Shown one piece after another: positions 7,859 to 14,601 of a stretch of DNA of 64,000 nucleotides. The notes under the pieces are model-generated. The model made no database searches and was not told where the DNA came from. It saw only the letters and a program-made list of their open reading frames with translations. Where the stretch lies: positions 1 through 64,000 of the forward strand of contig NZ_JMLS01000002.1 of assembly GCF_000686845.1 (NCBI RefSeq). The letters run 5' to 3'. Origin of the DNA: Paenibacillus sp. UNC451MF. Lineage in GTDB: Bacteria > Bacillota > Bacilli > Paenibacillales > NBRC-103111. A program made the position numbers and the translations under genes. How positions within the stretch are numbered: position 1 is the first letter of the stretch; each line of letters starts with the position of its first letter.

Positions 7859-9175
7859 ATGATATTCGATGTTGTACAGTTCGGAGCCAAAGGGAACGGC
7901 ACCGAGCTCTCGCATGAAAACATACAAAAAGCGATGGACGCGTGCGCTGAAGCGGGCGGCGGAATGGTCTATGTTCCGGCAGGCACTTACTTATGCGGCA
8001 CGCTTCACCTAAGGTCCAATGTAAACCTGCATCTGGAGCAAGGGGCAGTCATTCTCGGAGCGGATGATGAAGAGCTCTATCCTGAAATTTGCAAAACGCC
8101 CTACGGCAATCTGCCCGGGCAAATTCAGGCGCTGCTTTGGGCTGACAATGTTTCGAACGTGACGATTACGGGTCAAGGCATCATTGACGGAGGGGGTAAC
8201 TCGCCGCTAGCCCCGAAGGATGCGGTTCACGTTCGGTTCCGGCCGGCGCTGGTCTTTTACCGCAATTGCGAAAAAGTCAAATTTTTGGACGTTACGCTGC
8301 AGTATTCCTGCTTTTGGACGCTTCATTTGCTGCGCTGCAGCGATGTTCTCATCCACGGAGTAACCATCTTGGCACATCAGGATCGGACCAATACGGACGG
8401 GATTGACCCGGACGGCTGCCGCAATGTCATTATCAGCGACTGTCATATTAAGACCGGGGATGACTGCATCGTAATCAAGAGCACTGAGGGTGACACATGC
8501 GAGAATACGACGATTACGAATTGTATCCTAAGCTCAAGACACGCAGCCTTAAAGCTAGGTACCGAGGCCATCGGAGCGATTCGCAATATAACGTTCAACA
8601 ACTGCATTATCGACCATACCAATGTAGCGCTAGCTCTCTACATGAAGGACGGAAGCGCCTATGAAAATATTATTTTCAGCAACATGGTCGTCGAAGCCTA
8701 TAATGAATTCCCGATCATCATAGACGTGACACCACGTTACTACAAAGAGCCCACGATCGGAAAAATCCGCAGTATCACATTTGATAATATTATCGTAACC
8801 GGAAAAGGCAGGCTGTATATCGAAGGTACCAAGGATGTGCCGGTATCCGATATATCACTTCGCAACATGACTTGGAACATTACCGGTAAGTGTAAGGCAG
8901 ACAATATCAAGAAGCCGGACGGGGCACGCCGGATCGAAATGGACCCGAACCGGGCCAATTATGCTGTAAATCCGTATCAATTGATCGCCGTACATGTAGA
9001 CGGACTTCTCGTCAGCAATTGGAAGGTGTTTAACCGAAGCGGCGAAATTTTGTGTGACCGCGGGCAGTTTTATTTGCAATCGGTTGATCACCTTACCCTG
9101 GAAAACATCCGGCATCCGAAAATCGCGTCCGGACTCGAACCGGTGAAGCTGATTGACTGTATTATGCAAGAATAG
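7859..9175 (+). CDS. Glycoside hydrolase family 28 (polygalacturonase-like), cytoplasmic
   Basis: 438 residues with a right-handed parallel beta-helix fold. It opens with FDVVQFGAKGNGTELSHENI, the usual GH28/pectate-lyase-like N-terminus, and has NTDGIDPDG and GDDCIVIKS, which carry the catalytic aspartates. The third GH28 motif (GHG) is replaced by SRHAA, as in exo-acting or atypical members. There is no signal peptide, so it probably cleaves oligogalacturonides after import. ATG at 7859 follows AAGGGA; an upstream in-frame ATG at 7835 has no site. It is the third gene of the AraC-controlled operon. Confidence 0.88.
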   Translation: MIFDVVQFGAKGNGTELSHENIQKAMDACAEAGGGMVYVPAGTYLCGTLHLRSNVNLHLEQGAVILGADDEELYPEICKTPYGNLPGQIQALLWADNVSNVTITGQGIIDGGGNSPLAPKDAVHVRFRPALVFYRNCEKVKFLDVTLQYSCFWTLHLLRCSDVLIHGVTILAHQDRTNTDGIDPDGCRNVIISDCHIKTGDDCIVIKSTEGDTCENTTITNCILSSRHAALKLGTEAIGAIRNITFNNCIIDHTNVALALYMKDGSAYENIIFSNMVVEAYNEFPIIIDVTPRYYKEPTIGKIRSITFDNIIVTGKGRLYIEGTKDVPVSDISLRNMTWNITGKCKADNIKKPDGARRIEMDPNRANYAVNPYQLIAVHVDGLLVSNWKVFNRSGEILCDRGQFYLQSVDHLTLENIRHPKIASGLEPVKLIDCIMQE

Positions 9176-9253
9176 GCTTCATATCGCAGCCCTCTCATTC
9201 AGACCTTGGCAATGGAAAGGCCGTATTCTTTTTCCAACAATTGACCGAAGACG

Positions 9254-9288
9254 GCAAACCACCCGCAAATCAAATGTGGGTGGTTTGC
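9254..9288. terminator. Strong hairpin after GH28 gene
   Basis: GCAAACCACCC (9254-9264) pairs with GGGTGGTTTGC (9278-9288), an 11-bp stem with a 13-base loop. It can end the pectin operon on the plus strand and also overlaps the 3' end of the small minus-strand reading frame at 9270-9374. The U-run is weak on both sides. Confidence 0.6.
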
Positions 9289-9374
9289 TTATCGGCCATC
9301 TCGGGCATATTCAGCGAGTTAGCTGGGTCAACATAATCCATTTTAATGGCATCCGTTTGGTGTTCCATTGTCAT
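9270..9374 (-). CDS. Possible small protein, 34 residues
   Basis: ATG at 9374 has GAGGTGA five bases upstream and opens a 34-codon frame ending inside the 9254-9288 hairpin. The peptide is polar and Met-rich (MTMEHQTDAIKMDYVDP at the start), has no membrane segment, and matches nothing I recognise. The strong ribosome site is the main argument that it is real. It would end at the same hairpin as the convergent GH28 operon. Confidence 0.45.
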   Translation of the reverse strand: MTMEHQTDAIKMDYVDPANSLNMPEMADKQTTHI

Positions 9375-9490
9375 AACAGTCACCTCAATTCAAGCAAAGC
9401 GTATTGTATTTTAATTCAATAAAGCATGATATCTGTATAATGAGTAAAATAAAAAGCAGCCCCTGGTAAAGGTGAATGAGTAATTTATTT

Positions 9491-10057
9491 TCAAAACGTA
9501 CTAAGCCGTAGTTCATAAAAATACTGCACAATTGGATGCTTTAACTTCATCTTCTCGGTCATATTTAAAATTCGCTTTTTTCCAACTCGTCTGTCCACCA
9601 AAGCTAGAATATTCAATAAGATATCATTGCTCTCTATGCTTTCCTCTATAGAAATGGATAAAAACTTATTAGCTATAACGATAAAATCTGATTTGCTTAA
9701 TGATGACTGTGCCGACAAAAGCTCCTTTGCATATTCTGATTTTTTTCTACTTCTTGCAATTACTACTAGACGATCCTCCGGAACGATCCCCTTGGTATCT
9801 TTTCTGACTACTTCAATTTCTTCATCGTTGATAGGAATTTGGATATCTGAATCATTCTTAATTTCCAGCTCCGTCTGATACCATCTGATTAAGCTTGTAT
9901 CACTCATATTAAATACGTTCTTTTTATCTACTGCAATATAACAATGCCCTGCTTTATCGGGTAAATAACGGTAGCTCGTTGCACGGTATTCGACCCTTCC
10001 ATTTAACGCAGGACAGAGAAAACTCTCCAGATTTTGTTTCAATTTGCTCCAGGTCAT
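9491..10057 (-). CDS. SF0329-family conserved protein, function unknown
   Basis: 188 residues. The sequence NLESFLCPALNGRVEYRATS followed by RYLPDKAGHCYIAVDKKNV is what I know from annotated SF0329-family proteins, scattered in Bacillus-type genomes, with no proven function. No signal peptide or membrane segment, and no recognisable catalytic motif. ATG has AGGAG six bases upstream. It stands alone among gene remnants in an accessory region, so it is probably acquired. Immunity or toxin-related roles are possible but unsupported. Confidence 0.7.
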   Translation of the reverse strand: MTWSKLKQNLESFLCPALNGRVEYRATSYRYLPDKAGHCYIAVDKKNVFNMSDTSLIRWYQTELEIKNDSDIQIPINDEEIEVVRKDTKGIVPEDRLVVIARSRKKSEYAKELLSAQSSLSKSDFIVIANKFLSISIEESIESNDILLNILALVDRRVGKKRILNMTEKMKLKHPIVQYFYELRLSTF

Positions 10058-10112
10058 GTACTACTCCTTGTTCTATATTAATAACTACCTAATGAGGCAG
10101 TTGTCCCATTAC

Positions 10113-10229
10113 TCATAATACTATAACCAGCACCCCATTCTCTATGTTCCAATGAAAATAACTCCACCGCTGAGGGGAAAGCTCAACATAATGCTTGCTA
10201 TCAACGTGGTTACCCTTCAACACTTTGTC
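10113..10229 (-). pseudogene. Possible gene tail, 38 codons, no start
   Basis: On the minus strand a stop-free stretch reads LSPQRWSYFHWNIENGVLV near its end and closes at a TGA at 10113-10115. It looks like the C-terminus of a protein whose start has been lost (an in-frame stop lies just upstream). I do not recognise the family. Together with the neighbouring kinase fragment it suggests a graveyard of decayed genes between 10058 and 10432. Confidence 0.25.
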
Positions 10230-10278
10230 CTATTCTGGTGTCGTAAATAAATTCAACTTCTTTCATTTTAACTACTAA

Positions 10279-10413
10279 CTATTCGATATCCCAAAATCGC
10301 GGTCCACAATTCATCGAATTCAGGTCAAAAATGACCATCTCCCCATTCGTATTAAATCCAATATTGCCTTTATGAAAATCATCATGGATGAGACCAAAAT
10401 TAAGGCTTTTAGG
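10279..10413 (-). pseudogene. Aminoglycoside-phosphotransferase-like kinase fragment
   Basis: Too short to be a gene: 44 codons on the minus strand read NFGLIHDDFHKGNIGFNTNG, then VIFDLNSMNCGPRFWDIE and a stop. These are the catalytic HxDxxxxN loop and the following metal-binding D of APH/choline-kinase-like phosphotransferases. The N-terminal 200 or so residues and the C-terminal lobe are missing; an in-frame stop sits at 10414-10416. Clear remnant of a deleted gene. Confidence 0.7.
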
Positions 10414-10432
10414 TTAATGCTTTAAGCAATGA

Positions 10433-11302
10433 TCAGTCGCCAAACACCGACAAGTCGATCTGGCGTATGCGTATAGGGTCGGAAATCAAGTCTACCTCGG
10501 CGATCTTTCCGCTCCTTATTGTAAATTTGAGCACATAGAGCAATCTTCCACGAGGAGCCGCAATGACTCCTACTGATCCGTCCACAATGGCTGATTGCGC
10601 AGCCTGTGCACGTCCCGAAACTTGTTCGGCCAGTGCTCTCGCGCCTCGTGTTACCCTTGAGACTCCTGTCTGACGATCGTCTCGCAGCACAACGTCAGGA
10701 TCGAGCGCCGCCACCAGCGTATCGAAATCGCCGGCGTATGCCGCTGCAAGGAAAGCGTCGACAAGTTCGCGTTGACGAGCAAGATCGGCTTCTGGCATTG
10801 CCCCCGCCCCGTGCACACGTTGGCGTGCCCGGCTAGCAAGTTGTCTGGCTGCGATCTCGGACCTTCCTACAATGGGGGCAATTTCGGTGAAAGGCATAGC
10901 GAATATGTCATGTAAAATGAACGTGATGCGTTCTGAAGGATTCAGTTTGCTGAGCACGACTAGCAGCGCAAGACCGACAGAATCAGCCAATATGGCTTCT
11001 TGTTCGGGGTCACTTCTATCCTCAAGACTAGCAACCGTTTCGGATAAATACGTTTCGATCGATTCCTCTCTTCTTGATTTTCGTGACCGCAACATATCGA
11101 GGCACACTCGCGAGACAACAGTGGTTAGCCATCCCCCCAGGTTCTCGATAACGCTCGTATCCGTACGGCTAAGACGTAGCCAAGACTCCTGTACAGCGTC
11201 CTCCGCTTCACTCAATGATCCAAGCATTCGATAAGCCACCGCCTGCAGGTGATTCCGATGCGCTTCGAATTTCCTCACCAACCAATCATGTTCGCTCATC
11301 AT
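10433..11302 (-). CDS. SnoaL-type ECF sigma factor (ECF41/SigJ-like)
   Basis: 289 residues. Sigma region 2 (AYRMLGSLSEAEDAVQESWLRL) spans residues 15-85, region 4 about 110-170, and a SnoaL-like NTF2 domain about 175-285 takes the place of a separate anti-sigma factor. The usual ECF41 C-terminal motifs are changed: DDRQTG where DGGGR is expected and SDPIR where NPDKV is expected. Its promoter region carries TGTCACA-N16-CGTC, the ECF41 target, so autoregulation is likely. Start is ATG at 11302 or the next ATG at 11299, after AAGGAAG. Base composition is visibly richer in G+C than that of the neighbours, suggesting transfer. Confidence 0.9.
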   Translation of the reverse strand: MMSEHDWLVRKFEAHRNHLQAVAYRMLGSLSEAEDAVQESWLRLSRTDTSVIENLGGWLTTVVSRVCLDMLRSRKSRREESIETYLSETVASLEDRSDPEQEAILADSVGLALLVVLSKLNPSERITFILHDIFAMPFTEIAPIVGRSEIAARQLASRARQRVHGAGAMPEADLARQRELVDAFLAAAYAGDFDTLVAALDPDVVLRDDRQTGVSRVTRGARALAEQVSGRAQAAQSAIVDGSVGVIAAPRGRLLYVLKFTIRSGKIAEVDLISDPIRIRQIDLSVFGD

Positions 11303-11343
11303 TCAACTTCCTTCTTAAAATAAAATTAGTCTCTATAAGTAAT

Positions 11344-11370
11344 GACGAACGAAATCCAGTCAATGTGACA
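11344..11370 (-). promoter_or_regulatory. ECF41-type promoter of the sigma gene
   Basis: On the minus strand TGTCACA (11364-11370) and CGTC (11344-11347) are exactly 16 bases apart, the published ECF41 pattern. It lies about 40 bases before the sigma factor start, so the factor probably activates its own gene. Confidence 0.8.
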
Positions 11371-11412
11371 AGATGCTAAAGATTCGTTATTTCCCCGCTT
11401 CTCTTGCATACC

Positions 11413-11439
11413 AGTCACATACCCGAGATTCGATCCGTC
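11413..11439 (+). promoter_or_regulatory. ECF41-type promoter facing azoR
   Basis: AGTCACA (11413-11419) and CGTC (11436-11439) are again exactly 16 bases apart, one base from the perfect -35. It points to the right, toward an AGGAG at 11482-11486, an ATG-TAA at 11496-11501, a hairpin, and then azoR at 11655. ECF41 factors usually drive a carboxymuconolactone-decarboxylase/oxidoreductase gene at this place. Confidence 0.75.
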
Positions 11440-11481
11440 AATGTAGTGAAGGGGGAATATTGGGCTTCGATCAAAAAATGA

Positions 11482-11501
11482 AGGAGTGTTTCACTATGTA
11501 A
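11482..11501 (+). pseudogene. Ribosome site and start codon without a gene (ATG followed by TAA)
   Basis: AGGAG at 11482-11486 is nine bases before ATG at 11496, and the next codon is TAA. This is where the sigma factor's usual partner gene would begin. The simplest reading is that the partner gene was deleted right after its start codon; a start-stop regulatory element is the alternative. Confidence 0.5.
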
Positions 11502-11524
11502 TCAAACGTTCAGAAAAAACAGAC

Positions 11525-11578
11525 GCCCCTGAGCCGGACGCTATTCCATGCCTATCTTCAGGCTAGGCCGGCTGGGGC
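11525..11578 (+). terminator. Hairpin between the lost gene and azoR
   Basis: GCCCC-TG-AGCCGG (11525-11537) pairs with CCGGCTGGGGC (11568-11578), leaving a two-base bulge and a 30-base loop. There is no U-run. It may be the old terminator of the deleted gene or a leader structure of azoR. Confidence 0.45.
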
Positions 11579-11654
11579 AATAATATTCGGCGCTTTCTCC
11601 CTTCCAAACTTTTTTGCTATTCAACAAAAAAAATTGAAAGTAGGTAAGTTAATT

Positions 11655-12296
11655 ATGGCAACAGTATTATATATAACAGCAAATCCGAACGATCATGAAA
11701 AATCTTATAGCCTGGCAGTAGGTAAAGAATTTATACAGGTTTACCGCTCCGCAAATCCGTATGATGAAATTATTCATCTGGATCTGTATAAAATGGATAT
11801 TCCGCAGCTTGATGCCGATGTTTTTAGTGGTTGGGGCAAGCTCGGTGCAGGCACTGTTTTTGAACAATTGACCAATGCAGAGAAAGCGAAAGTAAGTCGT
11901 CTCAGTGAACTGGTGGATCAATTTGCTGCTGCAGATAAATATGTATTTGTAACACCGATATGGAATTTTTCATATCCGCCCGTTATGAAAGCATACATCG
12001 ACTCCGTTTGCGTTGCAGGCAAAACTTTCCGATATCTTCCAGATATAGGTCCGGTAGGCTTATTAGGTGATAAAAAAGCCGTTCACATTCAAGCTAGCGG
12101 AAGCGTTTTGTCTTCAGGTTCACCTTATGCAAACTCTGAAATGGGTCATCGCCACCTGGGTGCCATTATGAAGTTCTTAGGGATACTTAGCTTTGAAGGA
12201 ATTTTTGTTGAAGGTATTGCCGCGACTCCTGACCAAGCACCAGCGATTAAAGAAAATGCGGTTCTACGTGCGCACGAAGTTGCCCAGAGCTTCTAA
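11655..12296 (+). CDS. azoR: FMN-dependent NADH-azoreductase
   Basis: 213 residues, the usual AzoR length. Flavodoxin-like fold with the N-terminal phosphate-loop strand [20 protein letters not shown], the [18 protein letters not shown] segment before the FMN-binding loop, and [20 protein letters not shown] near the C-terminus. It reduces azo dyes and quinones by two electrons using NADH and protects against thiol-reactive quinones; cytoplasmic homodimer. ATG at 11655 is chosen by alignment with the family; an in-frame TTG at 11634 would add seven residues. It may be read from the ECF41-type promoter at 11413. Confidence 0.92.
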   Translation: MATVLYITANPNDHEKSYSLAVGKEFIQVYRSANPYDEIIHLDLYKMDIPQLDADVFSGWGKLGAGTVFEQLTNAEKAKVSRLSELVDQFAAADKYVFVTPIWNFSYPPVMKAYIDSVCVAGKTFRYLPDIGPVGLLGDKKAVHIQASGSVLSSGSPYANSEMGHRHLGAIMKFLGILSFEGIFVEGIAATPDQAPAIKENAVLRAHEVAQSF

Positions 12297-12323
12297 CGAC
12301 TCTACAATTCTATAAAAATAGCC

Positions 12324-12356
12324 GCAGCCGGAACATGATTCCCATGTACCGGCTGC
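12324..12356 (+). terminator. azoR terminator-like hairpin
   Basis: GCAGCCGG, then ACATG, mirrored by CATGT and CCGGCTGC, form a 13-bp stem with single-base bulges and a 5-base loop, 28 bases after the azoR stop. No U-run follows. Confidence 0.6.
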
Positions 12357-12370
12357 ATCGGTTCTGTATA

Positions 12371-12395
12371 AGCAGACCGCCCCGGGCAGTCTGCT
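12371..12395. repeat. GC-rich hairpin downstream of azoR
   Basis: AGCAGAC-C-GCCC pairs with GGGC-A-GTCTGCT around a single C. It is the second of three hairpins in a row between azoR and the THEP1 gene. Confidence 0.5.
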
Positions 12396-12397
12396 CA

Positions 12398-12425
12398 ATT
12401 AAACTATCGTACCCGATAGTTTAAT
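12398..12425. promoter_or_regulatory. Orphan 12-bp operator-like palindrome
   Basis: ATTAAACTATCG and CGATAGTTTAAT are perfect mirror arms around TACC. The core ACTATCG-N4-CGATAGT looks like a TetR- or MarR-type operator, but it lies between two convergent genes with no promoter in view. A regulator gene that once stood here may have been lost. Confidence 0.45.
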
Positions 12426-12524
12426 TTCATTGCTGATTAATCTATAGTTGAAAAGTTACGGTACAAAAGTAAAATAGTTATTATTTGCTAAAAAAGAACT
12501 CCAATATTACAATTAAGTGCCAGT

Positions 12525-13142
12525 CTATCTTGTTTTAATACGGTCAAACTTATGATTATGCCTATAATCTCTGAAAAGAATCCTATAAAACCAGGAAGAA
12601 TAATGGTGCTCACAAAAGAGAAAGTAGCTAAAATTTATTCGTTCTGTTATCACCTCACGATTCTCTTCACTCAGATGATAAGGTATTATCCCAGATAGTT
12701 CCTTTATTTTATCAATGCTCGGATGGCTGTCCACACAAATTGTCCCTAAAATAATATGTTTAGAACTTGAAATTACTTCATGGATCATTGTTTCAAATGG
12801 AGCGGATAACATTTGCATGAAGCCGATCTCATCAATAACTGTAATCTTCTTTGTATTTAACGATAAGTTCACTGCCTTTAAAGCAATATTTTCAAAAGCA
12901 TCTATATCAATCCCGTATCTCCCTACTCGAACTGAACTTTCACTATCAACACTTGCAATGCATACAGTCTCGCCTTTAAGTGTGATGCAATTAAATCCAG
13001 TACGATTTGTGGAATTGCGTATTTCTTCAGTGTAAAAACCACCAAAATATTCAGGACCAATTTGTTGAATAATTCGCTTTATCGCTTTTGATTTTCCTAC
13101 TCGAGGTTTCCCGGTTAACAAGAAACATGTTTCCACCCTCAT
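12525..13142 (-). CDS. THEP1-family nucleoside-triphosphatase
   Basis: 205 residues. Walker A is LLTGKPRVGKSKAI at residues 8-20, Walker B is ITVIDEIGFMQM near residue 100, followed by a sensor-like LGTI. This is the NTPase THEP1 family (COG1618), P-loop enzymes that hydrolyse ATP and GTP with unknown cellular role, related to cancer-related NTPases. The last 40 residues (after HLSEENREVITERI) extend beyond the usual core and are rich in aromatic and basic residues. ATG at 13142 or GTG at 13145 follow GGGAGA. Low G+C and an isolated position suggest acquisition. Confidence 0.82.
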   Translation of the reverse strand: MRVETCFLLTGKPRVGKSKAIKRIIQQIGPEYFGGFYTEEIRNSTNRTGFNCITLKGETVCIASVDSESSVRVGRYGIDIDAFENIALKAVNLSLNTKKITVIDEIGFMQMLSAPFETMIHEVISSSKHIILGTICVDSHPSIDKIKELSGIIPYHLSEENREVITERINFSYFLFCEHHYSSWFYRILFRDYRHNHKFDRIKTR

Positions 13143-13330
13143 CACTCTCCCTGTATCTAAATAAAAAAAGCATTCGTTAAATGGCTAAATTATCCTGCCA
13201 GTTAGTTGAGAAAAGGTAACCGACACTAAGCCAGCTATTTTTACAGAGTACTAAATTGAGCTATCATACCCATTCGTTGAATACACGAAAATTGGATGAA
13301 GTGGGTTGTTTTTGAAATAGTTATTTATGA

Positions 13331-13336
13331 TACAAT
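13331..13336 (+). promoter_or_regulatory. cat promoter -10 box
   Basis: TACAAT, 31 bases before the leader peptide ATG. TTGTTT at 13306-13311 is a possible -35, though 19 bases away. Confidence 0.45.
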
Positions 13337-13367
13337 AATATTGACTCTTTAAAAAGGATTGGATCTA

Positions 13368-13397
13368 ATGAAGAAAGCAGACAAGTCAGCCTCCTAA
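13368..13397 (+). CDS. cat leader peptide (9 residues)
   Basis: MKKADKSAS, preceded by AAAGGATTGG, is of the same kind as the leader peptides MVKTDKISSS of cat-86 and MKKSEDYSS of pC194. A ribosome stalled on it by chloramphenicol opens the downstream hairpin. It is too short to be listed by gene finders. Confidence 0.9.
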   Translation: MKKADKSAS

Positions 13398-13424
13398 ATT
13401 CACTTTAGACAAAAATTTAGGAGG
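13390..13424 (+). promoter_or_regulatory. cat translation attenuator hairpin
   Basis: CCTCCTAAATT (13390-13400) pairs perfectly with AATTTAGGAGG (13414-13424). The 3' arm contains the AGGAGG ribosome site of cat, so the gene is silent until a drug-stalled ribosome on the leader peptide melts the stem. Confidence 0.92.
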
Positions 13425-13432
13425 CATATCAA

Positions 13433-14083
13433 ATGAACTTTAATAAAATTGATTTTGACAATTGGAAGAGAAAAGAGATATTTAATCATTATTTGAACCA
13501 ACATACGACTTTTAGCATAACCACAGAAATTGATATTAGTGTTTTATATCGAATCATAAAACAAAAAGAATATAAATTTTATCCTGCATTTATTTTCTTA
13601 ATGACAAGTGTGATAAACTCAAATACAGCTTTTAGAACTGGTTACAATAGTGAGGGAGATTTAGGTTATTGGGATAAGCTAGTCCCACTTTATACGATTT
13701 TTGATAGTGTATCTGAATCATTCTCTGGTATTTGGACTACTGGAAAGAATGATTTCAAAGAGTTTTATGGTTTTTATCTTTCTGATGTAGAAAACTATAA
13801 TGGTTCGGGGAAATTGTTTCCCAAAACACCTATACCAGAAAATACTTTTTCTATTTCTATTATCCCATGGACTTCATTTACTGGATTTAACTTAAATATC
13901 AATAATAACAGTAATTATCTTCTGCCTATTATTACAGCAGGAAAATTCATTAATAAAGGTAATTCAATATACTTACCGTTATCTTTACAAGTCCATCACT
14001 CTGTTTGTGATGGTTATCATGCAGGATTGTTTATGAACTCTGTTCAGGAATTGGCAGATAGGCCTATTGGTTGGATTTTATAA
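13433..14083 (+). CDS. cat: Chloramphenicol O-acetyltransferase, type A (inducible)
   Basis: 216 residues, typical length. The active-site stretch is LQVHHSVCDGYHAG with the catalytic His; DFDNWKRKEIFNHYLNQ at the N-terminus and GDLGYWDKLVPLYTIFD are family landmarks. The enzyme acetylates chloramphenicol with acetyl-CoA as a cytoplasmic trimer. It sits behind a full attenuator (leader peptide plus hairpin) of the Gram-positive cat-86 / pC194 type. Strongly A+T-rich relative to the flanking core genes and bordered by remnants, so it is probably acquired. All parts needed for inducible resistance look intact. Confidence 0.95.
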   Translation: MNFNKIDFDNWKRKEIFNHYLNQHTTFSITTEIDISVLYRIIKQKEYKFYPAFIFLMTSVINSNTAFRTGYNSEGDLGYWDKLVPLYTIFDSVSESFSGIWTTGKNDFKEFYGFYLSDVENYNGSGKLFPKTPIPENTFSISIIPWTSFTGFNLNINNNSNYLLPIITAGKFINKGNSIYLPLSLQVHHSVCDGYHAGLFMNSVQELADRPIGWIL

Positions 14084-14100
14084 ATTTTATAATAATAGAC

Positions 14101-14131
14101 AAAACCGACTGTACTTTTTACAGTCGGTTTT
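14101..14131 (+). terminator. cat terminator
   Basis: AAAACCGACTGTA and TACAGTCGGTTTT form a 13-bp perfect stem with a 5-base loop, ending in a T-run. It lies 18 bases after the cat stop and can work in both directions. Confidence 0.9.
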
Positions 14132-14139
14132 CTAATGTC

Positions 14140-14345
14140 ACTAAACTGCCTGTTCGTATAATGAAGTCACCAGATCTTTCTGGTCGACCTCTATTTTGTA
14201 CGGTCGTAAGATAGCGGTTAGCCGGGGATCGAACGTTTCTGCCTGTGGGATTTGGATCTCGAGAGCTATTCAGTTCATCCCCCCACTTGTTTAACCATGG
14301 TTAGGCTACTCGGGACATGAATCCCCTATACCTTAAAGACGATAG
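14140..14345. other. Unexplained structured non-coding block beside cat
   Basis: About 200 bases without a credible gene but with many small symmetric elements: ACCAG-ATCTTT-CTGGT at 14169-14184, a CTCGAG and an AACCATGGTT palindrome, runs of C on one side and G on the other, and GGGA...TCCC around 14310-14330. It looks like DNA specifying a folded RNA or a mobile-element end. A leader region of an IS110-type element, which encodes a guide RNA next to its recombinase gene, is one possibility; the cat unit would then have replaced the recombinase. I cannot prove any of this. From 14345 to 14480 the sequence is simply A+T-rich and I see nothing in it. Confidence 0.35.
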
Positions 14346-14485
14346 CCGTTTTTATAATAACTTTATTATTTTTAGTTCTTAAAACGACAAGTTATAATCA
14401 ATTTTTAAATTCTTTTTTTAAAGCTGAACGATAACTGTGCCATAACACTATCATTTCAATTATATTTACTCAGAATATAAAGAAA

Positions 14486-14508
14486 GCCCGTTCCATCAAG
14501 GAACGAGC
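14486..14508 (-). terminator. Terminator-like hairpin
   Basis: On the minus strand GCTCGTTCC pairs with GGAACGGGC (one G-U pair) and is followed by TTTCTTT. It is the second hairpin after nrdJ and may back up its terminator, or be left from a lost gene. Confidence 0.6.
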
Positions 14509-14574
14509 CTACGACATTTATGTTCAAACCAGCGATATTTTTAATTACAACTCACAAAATTGTGTCGCGAAAAG

Positions 14575-14597
14575 AAAGAGAGGTCTCCCCTCTCTTT
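14575..14597 (-). terminator. nrdJ terminator
   Basis: AAAGAGAGG and CCTCTCTTT form a 9-bp stem with a 5-base loop directly after the nrdJ stop; CTTTT follows on the minus strand. Confidence 0.75.
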
Positions 14598-14601
14598 TCT
14601 C

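Noticed and set aside
9376-9490. Additional small gene on the plus strand
   Set aside because: No frame with both a ribosome site and a start codon.
12525-13142. Resistance-island ATPase or transposition helper
   Set aside because: The Walker motifs and layout fit THEP1 nucleoside-triphosphatases better, and no transposition genes are adjacent.
14345-14480. Replication origin-like A+T-rich stretch
   Set aside because: A+T-rich, but no DnaA boxes and no initiator gene are near.
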